9,281 nt of DNA, from assembly GCA_016929365.1 (NCBI GenBank), contig JAFGIZ010000125.1, positions 1 through 9,281 of the forward strand, given 5' to 3'. Both the position numbers and the translations under genes were made by a program. The stretch's first letter is position 1. Each line of letters starts with the position of its first letter. Origin of the DNA: Lentisphaerota bacterium (lineage in GTDB: Bacteria > Verrucomicrobiota > Kiritimatiellia > UBA8416 > JAFGIZ01). This document shows, piece after piece, positions 1 to 5,681 of the stretch. The notes under the pieces are model-generated. The model was given only the letters and a program-made list of their open reading frames with translations, was not told the origin of the DNA and did not search any database.

Positions 1-547
1 CGTTGACCGGGCGCGTGATCGTTCGCGTCCGGTCCTTCAGGCAGCCCGCGGCGAGCGCGCGGTAGTGTTTCCCGACCGCGCCGGCCCGGAAGCGCGGGAT
101 CATGGCCTCGAACGCCTTGCGGCCGACGGCCAGCAGGAGGCAGCCCGTGGTGTCGCGGTCGAGGCGGTGTACGGCGGTGAGCCCGGGCAGGCCGAGCTGT
201 TGGCGGATCCGGGTTTCGAGGCTGTGCGGCCCGTTGGAGAGCAGGCCCGGCGGCTTGTCGGCGATGACGTACTCGTCGTCGCGGTACAGGATGGCCACCG
301 ATTCGGCGGCCGGCGCGGCGTGATCGGGGGCGATTTCGATGCGGTTGCCCGCGCGGAGCGGGTGGCGCGCCATCCAGACGCGGCGCTCGTCCACCCAGAC
401 GCGTCGGCTGTCGATGAGGGCCTTGGTTCTCTTGCGGGAAAGGCCGAGCCGCCGGCTCAGAAAATCGAGCAGGGCCCGGCCGTCGGCGGCGGGGGGAACG
501 GTGAAGGGGCCGGGATCGGGTCCGGGAGCATGGGACGAAGCTGGCAT
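1..547 (-). CDS. RluA-family pseudouridine synthase, N-terminal part (cut by window edge)
   Basis: This gene isomerises specific uridines in rRNA or tRNA to pseudouridine. About 182 residues are visible; the C-terminal part lies beyond the left edge. Residues 22-72 form an S4 RNA-binding domain (DGRALLDFLSRRLGLSRKR onward). The catalytic domain opens with YRDDEYVIADKPPG at 88-101. The family motif is HRLDRDTTG at 127-135, with Asp130 as the expected catalytic nucleophile, followed by KHYRALAAG. An S4 domain plus this HRLD form points to the RluC/RluD branch of the RluA family, but the target site cannot be named, so I give no symbol. The ATG at 547 is the only in-frame start that keeps the S4 domain, although the first 20 residues are Pro/Ala-rich and unlikely to be structured. 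It is divergent from the GreA gene across 65 bases. Confidence 0.92.
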   Translation of the reverse strand, partial: MPASSHAPGPDPGPFTVPPAADGRALLDFLSRRLGLSRKRTKALIDSRRVWVDERRVWMARHPLRAGNRIEIAPDHAAPAAESVAILYRDDEYVIADKPPGLLSNGPHSLETRIRQQLGLPGLTAVHRLDRDTTGCLLLAVGRKAFEAMIPRFRAGAVGKHYRALAAGCLKDRTRTITRPVN

Positions 548-612
548 GGCGTGTTTTTCCGGGGGCGGGTTCCAAGGTTGATCGTTGCCGCGTTATAGGA
601 CAGAGTACGGGG
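548..612. promoter_or_regulatory. Divergent intergenic region, rluA-type gene / greA-type gene
   Basis: These 65 bases separate two head-to-head genes and should hold the 5' signals of both. A TATAGG at 594-599 (plus strand) could be a -10 element for the rightward gene. Its best -35 partner, TTCCAA at 570-575 with an 18-base spacer, is poor. On the minus strand the same bases read TATAAC, a fair -10, but without a recognisable -35. No clear hairpin or operator repeat is visible. The promoter role is inferred from gene orientation more than from motif quality. Confidence 0.3.
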
Positions 613-2769
613 ATGCAGCCGGATTGGGAATCACAAAACAACGAGACGCTGGAGACCTGGTTCGTGGACGCCGTGAGCGCGGACCCGCTGCCGGCGGGGG
701 ACATGCTGGCCGTGCTGGACGTGTTGGCGGGGCGCGGCGAGACGGCGCGCGCGGAGGAGTGGGCCGACCTGATGCAGGACGCCGCGGCGGAGCAGGGCGA
801 CGGACCGGCGGGCATCCGGTTGTGGCGGCGCCGCCTGGCCTGGCCGGGCGGCGGGGCGGCGCGCGACCGGGCCTGCGCGCGGGCCCTGCGCCGCATCTTC
901 CGCGACCGCACGGGGTCGGCTTTTCTGAAGGCCGCGGGTTGCGACACGGACATGCCGGCGCAGGCGTGCCTGGAACGGCTGGAGCGCCTCTTACGGTTGG
1001 AGCCGGGCGCGTTCTGCTTCGACAAGACGTGGGGTTTCGGTGTTGTAACGGATGTCGACGCGCTCTACGAGCGGATCACGATCGATTTCGACCGCAAGCC
1101 GGGCCAGGCCCTGTCCTTCGCGTACGCCGCGGAGACGCTGGAGCTGGTTCCCGACGAGCACCTGCTCGCGGTGAAACACCGCGAGCCGGAACAACTCGCC
1201 GCGCTGATCGAGCAGGAGCCGGAAACGGTGGTGCGGATGGCGCTGCGCGATTTCGGGCCGTTGCATGCCGATCGCCTGCGCGAGCTGTTGACGCAGCACG
1301 TGCTGGCGGAGGACGCGTGGAAACCGTTCTGGGAGGCCGCCCGCAAGGCGTTGAAGCGCGATCCGCTCGTGGAGCTGCCTGCGCGGCGGCGCGAACCGAT
1401 CCGGCTCCGCGCGGAAGCCAAGGCCTACGACGCGGCCTGGTTCGCGTCGCTGGCCGCGGAGCGGGATCCGGGCCGGATTCTGGAGCGCGTCGCGGAATGG
1501 GAGGCCGCGGAGGCCGGCGGGCCGGCGGACGAGGCGCAGCGGCGGGTGCTGGCGGAGCGGCTGGACTATGCGGCGCGGGCGTACGAAGGCGGCGATCCCG
1601 CGGGGGTTGCGCGCTGTCTGCTGGCGGCGGACCGGCTGGGCATGGCGGCGGAGGCCGGCGCCGGGCGGCGGACGGACGCACTGCTCGACGGCCCCGTGTT
1701 CGTGACGCTGTGCGGCGGCCTGGCGGTGCGTGAATTGCGCGCCGTGTTCGCGTACCTGGTGGAACACGATGCCGAACGGGCGGCGGCGGTTATGCAAGCG
1801 GCGCTGCCGGAGCTGGGGCCGGCGGCCGCGAGCGAAACCGTGGACGCACTGATCGGCCTCGCCCGGCGGGAGGCTTGTGTGGATATATTCCGGACAGCGT
1901 TGCGGACGCGCCCGCCGAATCCCGCGCTGGTGTGCCGGCTGTGCCGGGACCTGAAGGACGCGGCCTGGCCGGAGCTGCCGGTTTCCGAAGTGCTCAACAA
2001 CGTGGTGGATGCCCTGGCGAACACGTACAGCGGCGAAAGTCTCAAGGCGCAGCATCAGCTTCGCGATTTAATGGGCCGCGCCGCCTGGCTCAGGCCCGCG
2101 CTGGAGGCGCTCGGCGCAACCGGGCGTGAGAATCTCCTGCGCCGCATTGACGCCGCGCAGGGCTGGGACCTGGGCGACCGGCGGTCCGCCATGGCCGGCC
2201 TGATACGACTATACCCGGAGCTCGAGCGTGTTCTGGCGGGGACGGCCGGCGGGGAGACGCGGGGCGCCGCCCGGCTGACGTCGTGGCGGAGCTACCGGGC
2301 GCGCCGGGAGCAGTTGCGTCAGCTCGTGGAAGAATTGATACCCGGCAACAGCCGCGAGATCGCGGTCGCGCGCAGTTACGGCGACTTGAGCGAAAATCAC
2401 GAGTACAAGGCGGCCAAGGAACACCAGGGCATCCTGCTGCGCCGGCGGGGCGAGTTGGAACGCGACCTGGAAGCGGTGCAGGGCACGGATTTTGCGGGCA
2501 TGCCGACCGACCGGGCCGGTATGGGCACGCGGGTGGAACTGGAATACGAGGACGGAACCCGCCGCGTGTACTCGATCCTGGGGGAGTGGGACCGGGAGGA
2601 GGCGCTGGGCGTGATCTCCTCGCGCAGCGCGTTGGCGGGCGCGCTGGAGGGTCATGGACCGGATGCCAGGGTGTCATTTTCGCAGGATCGAGAAGGCCCT
2701 CAGCGTGTCCGGATCGTTTCGGTCGGGCCGTTGTCCGAGGCCGTCCGCGAATGGAGTGAAGGGCGTTGA
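613..2769 (+). CDS. greA: Long GreA-type transcript cleavage factor with about 550-residue N-terminal extension
   Basis: The C-terminus (about 555-718) is a complete GreA/GreB domain. Its coiled coil carries RSYGDLSENHEYKAAKE at 587-603, retaining the tip acids Asp591 and Glu594 that match E. coli GreA Asp41 and Glu44. These position Mg2+ in the RNA polymerase secondary channel to stimulate cleavage of backtracked RNA. An FKBP-like GreA C-terminal domain follows. The protein is 718 residues against about 158 for ordinary GreA. The extension is mostly helical and Ala/Arg/Glu-rich, possibly of repeat type, with one beta-looking segment around 133-185 (FDKTWGFGVV, then DFDRKPGQALSF). Chlamydial GreA is, from memory, about 715 residues with the same order. 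ATG 613 has only a weak AGGA 12 bases upstream; the next in-frame Met is about residue 35. A symbol other than greA would be defensible because the N-terminal function is unknown. Confidence 0.9.
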   Translation: MQPDWESQNNETLETWFVDAVSADPLPAGDMLAVLDVLAGRGETARAEEWADLMQDAAAEQGDGPAGIRLWRRRLAWPGGGAARDRACARALRRIFRDRTGSAFLKAAGCDTDMPAQACLERLERLLRLEPGAFCFDKTWGFGVVTDVDALYERITIDFDRKPGQALSFAYAAETLELVPDEHLLAVKHREPEQLAALIEQEPETVVRMALRDFGPLHADRLRELLTQHVLAEDAWKPFWEAARKALKRDPLVELPARRREPIRLRAEAKAYDAAWFASLAAERDPGRILERVAEWEAAEAGGPADEAQRRVLAERLDYAARAYEGGDPAGVARCLLAADRLGMAAEAGAGRRTDALLDGPVFVTLCGGLAVRELRAVFAYLVEHDAERAAAVMQAALPELGPAAASETVDALIGLARREACVDIFRTALRTRPPNPALVCRLCRDLKDAAWPELPVSEVLNNVVDALANTYSGESLKAQHQLRDLMGRAAWLRPALEALGATGRENLLRRIDAAQGWDLGDRRSAMAGLIRLYPELERVLAGTAGGETRGAARLTSWRSYRARREQLRQLVEELIPGNSREIAVARSYGDLSENHEYKAAKEHQGILLRRRGELERDLEAVQGTDFAGMPTDRAGMGTRVELEYEDGTRRVYSILGEWDREEALGVISSRSALAGALEGHGPDARVSFSQDREGPQRVRIVSVGPLSEAVREWSEGR

Positions 2770-2795
2770 CAGGGAAGCGGCCGTTCTGCTAGTGT
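2766..2795 (+). promoter_or_regulatory. Sigma-70-type promoter for the dksA-lspA-holB transcription unit
   Basis: A perfect -35 TTGACA sits at 2766-2771. After 18 bases comes TAGTGT at 2790-2795 as the -10, preceded by TG at 2787-2788, giving an extended -10 (TGCTAGTGT). The -35 overlaps the TGA stop of the GreA gene at 2767-2769. Transcription would begin near 2801-2804, leaving a leader of about 40 bases before the GTG start at 2844. It is the best promoter I see in the window and probably drives the genes downstream. The -10 matches the consensus only at the key T, A and final T, so strength is uncertain. Confidence 0.62.
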
Positions 2796-2830
2796 CCCCA
2801 CTCGTTTAGAAATCGATGAGAGCACCTTTC

Positions 2831-2838
2831 GGGGGAAG
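2831..2838 (+). promoter_or_regulatory. Shine-Dalgarno-like GGGGGAAG selecting the GTG start of the DksA-type gene
   Basis: A purine run ends five bases before GTG at 2844. It supports GTG rather than an internal ATG as the start, so the basic tail is part of the translated product. Confidence 0.5.
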
Positions 2839-2843
2839 CAACC

Positions 2844-3485
2844 GTGGCTAAAGCAAAGAAAAGTGTGAAAAAGACGGCAAGCCGGAAGAAAGCCGTTGCG
2901 AAGAAGAAAACCGGGCGGGGCACAGCCGCGCCGTCTCGGAAGAAGGCGACCGGCAAGAAGAAGACGGCCCGCAAGAAAGCGGTGGCACGCAAGAAGGCGG
3001 CGCCGAAGCGGAAGGCGGCCAAGCGCAAGCCCGTGCGGAAGACGGCGGCGCGGCGGCGTGCCGCGGCCAAGAGTCCGGCCGGGGCCCCGGCCAAGAGCAA
3101 GGCGGGCAAGATGACCGCGCGCGAGCTGAAATCGCTGCGCGAGGCGTTGTTGAATTTGCGGGAGCGGCTCAGCGGGCAGGTCAACGTTCTGAAGCAGGAG
3201 TCGCTGACGCGCAACGATTCGGTCTTCTCGCTCGAAGACGGAACGGACGCCTTTGACCGGCAATTCGGGTTGTCCCTTGCAAATTCGGAGAACGAGGCGC
3301 TGCAGGAAGTGGACGAAGCGTTACGGCGCCTGGACGAGGGCATGTACGGCATATGCGAGGAGTGCGGGGGGGGGATTGAGAAACCCCGGCTCAAGGCCCT
3401 GCCGTTTGTGCGGACCTGTATCCAGTGCCAGTCGGAGATCGAGCGGCGCCGCGGGGGCACGATGATGCCCCGGTTTGTGCCGTAG
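2844..3485 (+). CDS. DksA/TraR-family zinc-finger RNA polymerase factor with histone H1-like N-terminal tail
   Basis: The C-terminal half (about 90-213) is a DksA/TraR protein. A coiled coil has an acidic tip, LEDGTDAFDRQF at 130-141 (Asp132, Asp135, Asp138), comparable to the DxxDxA tip of DksA. A C4 zinc finger follows with Cys171, Cys174, Cys192 and Cys195, in the family setting CEECGGGI and PFVRTCIQCQ. Family members bind the RNA polymerase secondary channel and modulate initiation, often with ppGpp. Residues 1-89 are quite different: by my count 28 Lys and 11 Arg with no Asp or Glu, in KKA/RKK/KRKA patterns like bacterial histone H1-like proteins. Tail and zinc finger share one uninterrupted frame. 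The start is GTG with a purine-rich SD. It is probably the first gene of the downstream operon. Whether it responds to ppGpp or binds DNA through the tail is unknown. Confidence 0.92.
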   Translation: MAKAKKSVKKTASRKKAVAKKKTGRGTAAPSRKKATGKKKTARKKAVARKKAAPKRKAAKRKPVRKTAARRRAAAKSPAGAPAKSKAGKMTARELKSLREALLNLRERLSGQVNVLKQESLTRNDSVFSLEDGTDAFDRQFGLSLANSENEALQEVDEALRRLDEGMYGICEECGGGIEKPRLKALPFVRTCIQCQSEIERRRGGTMMPRFVP

Positions 3486-3504
3486 GCCGGGCTCCGGGCC
3501 CGGC
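3486..3504 (+). other. Perfect 7-bp G+C hairpin in the dksA-type / lspA gap
   Basis: GCCGGGC and its exact complement GCCCGGC flank the 5-base loop TCCGG. The hairpin starts one base after the preceding stop codon and ends just before the GGGGG (3505-3509) that serves as the lspA ribosome site. No T-tract follows, so it is not a standard intrinsic terminator. It could protect the mRNA 3' side, cause partial attenuation or lower lspA translation. In such G+C-rich DNA it may also be chance. Confidence 0.45.
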
Positions 3505-3514
3505 GGGGGTCGGC

Positions 3515-3967
3515 ATGGTGGTCTTATGTGTGGCGTTGGCCGTCGCCGTCGCGGACCAGGTCACCAAGTTCCTGGTGCTGCAGCGGATGGCGCTGGGTGT
3601 GCGCATCCCGGTGATCCCCGGGTTCTTCAACCTGAGCCACGTTCAGAATACGGGTGCGGCCTGGGGCATGCTGCAGGGACTGAACGGCTGGCTTGTCCTG
3701 CTGTCGGTGGTGATGCTGGCGGTCATCCTCGTCTTCCGGAAGCATTTCGTCACGGAAGCCCTCTGGCAGCGGGCGGCGATGGGCCTGATGGTCGGCGGCA
3801 TTGCCGGAAACATGCTGGACCGCGTGCGGTTGGGTTTCGTGGTCGATTTTCTCGATTTCTACACCGGGGTGCATCATTTCCCCGCGTTCAACATTGCCGA
3901 TTCGGCGATCTGCATCGGCGTGGGCCTGTATATCGTCTCGCAGTTCCATGCGCAGCCCGGGGGCTGA
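3515..3967 (+). CDS. lspA: Lipoprotein signal peptidase (signal peptidase II)
   Basis: LspA is an inner-membrane aspartyl protease that removes the signal peptide from diacylglyceryl-modified prolipoproteins. All family blocks are present in 150 residues: a first membrane helix running into ADQVTK (Asp14), VQNTGAAWG (43-51), GGIAGNMLDR followed by GFVVDF (catalytic Asp111), and FNIADSAI (catalytic Asp129). These correspond to the Asp124/Asp143 dyad of the Pseudomonas enzyme, with nearly the same spacing. Four hydrophobic helices can be read. I chose ATG 3515, preceded by GGGGG with a 5-base gap; an in-frame ATG at 3425 would lie inside the upstream gene and add a non-family leader. The enzyme is slightly short (usual about 160) because almost nothing precedes the first helix. 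It lies 29 bases after the DksA-type gene and 3 bases before miaA. Confidence 0.95.
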   Translation: MVVLCVALAVAVADQVTKFLVLQRMALGVRIPVIPGFFNLSHVQNTGAAWGMLQGLNGWLVLLSVVMLAVILVFRKHFVTEALWQRAAMGLMVGGIAGNMLDRVRLGFVVDFLDFYTGVHHFPAFNIADSAICIGVGLYIVSQFHAQPGG

Positions 3968-3970
3968 CCC

Positions 3971-4909
3971 ATGCGGCCGCCCGCGTTTTTCCTCGTGGGG
4001 CCCACGGCCTCGGGCAAGACGGCGGTCGCGCAGCACCTGGCGGAACGCGGCGGGTATGCGGTGCTTTCGGCCGATTCCATGCTCGTGTACCGCGGCATGG
4101 ACATCGGGACCGCCAAGCCGACGGCGGCCGAGCGGCGGCGGGTCCCGTACGCCGGGCTTGACCTGACGACCCCGGACCGGCCGTTCAGCGCGGCGGCGTA
4201 CCGGCGGCGCGCGCTGGGGGCCTTGCGGGCGCACGCCGCGGCGGGCCGTCCCGTGATCGTCGCGGGCGGCACGGGACTTTACGTGAAGGTTCTGATGGAA
4301 GGGCTGGACGCGGCGCCGGGTCCGGATGCGGCGTTGCGGGCGGCGTGGGAGAACGTGTTGCGGGAGCAGGGCGTGGAAGCCCTGCAGGCCGCGCTACGCC
4401 GACAGCGTCCGGATTTGTATGCGGCCCTGGACGATCCGCGCAATCCGCGGCGCCTGGTGCGGGCGCTGGAGAAGGCGGCGGCGGGCGCGGCGGGGGCGGC
4501 CGCGCCGCGGGGCCCGGCGCCGGGCGGCGGACGGCCGGCGGGGTTGCGGCCCGAACCGGCGCTGCTCAAATCGAACATTGAGTCGCGCATAACGGCGATG
4601 TATCGTAACGGACTGCTGGACGAGGTGGCGCGGCTGCTGGAACGGTACGGCGGGCTGGGCCGGACGGCGGCCCAGGCGATCGGCTACGCGGAGGCCGCGG
4701 CGGTGCTCGAGGGGCGTCTGGGGCGCGCGGAAGCGATGGAACGGACGCGCCTGCGGACCCGCCGGCTGGCGAAGCGCCAGATGACCTGGTTCCGCCATCA
4801 GACCCGCGTGTGCTGGATCGACGTCGAGGCGGGGATGGACACGGCGGCCGTGGCCCGCGCCGTCCGCGCGGTGTGGGACGCGGAAGGGCCGTCGCGCCTG
4901 TACGGCTGA
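3971..4909 (+). CDS. miaA: tRNA dimethylallyltransferase
   Basis: MiaA transfers dimethylallyl from DMAPP to N6 of A37 in tRNAs reading codons that start with U. The P-loop GPTASGKT is at 10-17, followed by SADSMLVYRGMDIGTAKPT, VIVAGGTGLYVKVLMEGL, the DPRNPRRLVRALE helix, QAIGYAEAAAVLEG and the C-terminal TRRLAKRQMTWFRHQ, all family hallmarks. The length of 312 is normal (E. coli 316). Residues 169-191 are an Ala/Gly/Pro stretch in place of the usual loop after RALE, and the strand that normally reads GLxxDRExL here reads GLRPEPALL. The ATG lies three bases after the lspA stop, so translation is probably coupled. Its DMAPP substrate derives from the MEP pathway, represented in the same cluster by ispF. 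Confidence 0.96.
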   Translation: MRPPAFFLVGPTASGKTAVAQHLAERGGYAVLSADSMLVYRGMDIGTAKPTAAERRRVPYAGLDLTTPDRPFSAAAYRRRALGALRAHAAAGRPVIVAGGTGLYVKVLMEGLDAAPGPDAALRAAWENVLREQGVEALQAALRRQRPDLYAALDDPRNPRRLVRALEKAAAGAAGAAAPRGPAPGGGRPAGLRPEPALLKSNIESRITAMYRNGLLDEVARLLERYGGLGRTAAQAIGYAEAAAVLEGRLGRAEAMERTRLRTRRLAKRQMTWFRHQTRVCWIDVEAGMDTAAVARAVRAVWDAEGPSRLYG

Positions 4910-4939
4910 CGGCAGCGTGATTACGGGAGGGGGCTCGAG

Positions 4940-5680
4940 ATGAAGACGGTACGGGAGGCAATGGTGTATCCCGGCGCGGGCCGGGTGCGGGACATGCCGG
5001 AGCGGCTGCGGCCGCGCGAGGCGCTGGAACGGGTGGGCGTGTCGCACGTGACGGACGACGTGCTGCTGGCCGTGATCCTCCGTAGCGGCGTGCGGGGCTG
5101 CAGCGTGATTGACCTGGCGCGGCGGCTGCTGCGGACGTACGGGTCCCTGACGGCGCTGGCGGGGGCGCCGGTGAACGAGCTGGCGGCCCTGAAGGGCATG
5201 GGCAGGGTCAAGGCGCAGGTGCTGACGGCGTCCCTGGAACTGGGGCGGCGGATGAACGAGGAAAAGGCGCCGAACCGGCCGCCGATCCGCACGCCCGAGG
5301 ATGCGGCGGCGGTGTTGCGCGACCGGGTACACGGGTTGGACCGGGAGGTGTTCTGGGTGCTGATGCTGGACAGCAAGAATAGGTTGAAAGGCCGGCCGGT
5401 GGCCGTGTCGCAGGGCTTGCTCGACGCGAGCCTGGTGCATCCGCGCGAGGTGTTCCGGGAGGCGATCCGTTCGGCCGTCTCGGCCGTCGTGCTGGCGCAC
5501 AATCATCCCTCGGGCGACTGCCAGCCCTCGGCGGAGGACATCCGGATCACGCGGCAGCTTGTCCAGGCGGGCCGGATCGTGGATATTAAGGTGTTGGACC
5601 ACGTGATCCTGGGAACGGACCGGGGCGCGGGGACGGACCCGTTTTTGAGTGTGCGCGAGGCGGGGCTGGTGGAGTTCTAG
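4940..5680 (+). CDS. radC: RadC-family JAB/MPN-domain protein
   Basis: The N-terminal half (about 17-108) is the helix-hairpin-helix part of the family: PERLRPREALERVGV, VLLAVILRSG, LAALKGMGRVKAQVL and LELGRR. The C-terminal half is a JAB1/MPN metalloenzyme fold with the zinc motif HNHPSGDCQPSAED at 187-200 (His187, His189, Asp200; HxH-x7-S-x2-D). The name RadC is historical, since the old repair phenotype was traced to recG, and the biochemical role is unsettled. The length of 246 is slightly over the usual about 225 because of a short N-terminal leader. ATG 4940 has GGGAGG at 4925-4930 about nine bases upstream; an ATG at residue 8 is an alternative. It follows miaA by 30 bases, and the lpxA ATG comes one base after its stop. 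Confidence 0.94.
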   Translation: MKTVREAMVYPGAGRVRDMPERLRPREALERVGVSHVTDDVLLAVILRSGVRGCSVIDLARRLLRTYGSLTALAGAPVNELAALKGMGRVKAQVLTASLELGRRMNEEKAPNRPPIRTPEDAAAVLRDRVHGLDREVFWVLMLDSKNRLKGRPVAVSQGLLDASLVHPREVFREAIRSAVSAVVLAHNHPSGDCQPSAEDIRITRQLVQAGRIVDIKVLDHVILGTDRGAGTDPFLSVREAGLVEF

Positions 5681-5681
5681 C

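Noticed and set aside
585..1733. 382-codon plus-strand open frame overlapping the GreA gene in another frame
   Set aside because: The product is almost entirely Gly, Arg and Ala, typical of an off-frame reading of G+C-rich DNA.
1878..1892. AT-rich TATATT inside the GreA gene as a possible promoter
   Set aside because: There is no -35 at a workable distance, and no gene starts nearby on either strand.
991..2055. 354-codon minus-strand open frame within the GreA extension
   Set aside because: Considered because the plus-strand N-terminal region has no named family. The plus frame continues unbroken into the GreA domain and has balanced protein-like composition, while the minus product is Arg/Gln/Pro-rich without motifs.
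3425..3514. Upstream ATG extension of lspA by 30 codons
   Set aside because: It lies mostly inside the DksA-type gene, adds charged residues before the first membrane helix, and lacks family similarity. ATG 3515 has a suitable GGGGG upstream.
4910..4939. Possible terminator between miaA and radC
   Set aside because: The 30-base gap has no inverted repeat and no T-tract, only a purine-rich ribosome site for radC.
5559..5588. Possible internal promoter in radC upstream of lpxA (TTGTCC and ATATTA, 18-base spacer)
   Set aside because: Both boxes are imperfect and are explained by conserved RadC codons; I cannot distinguish it from chance.
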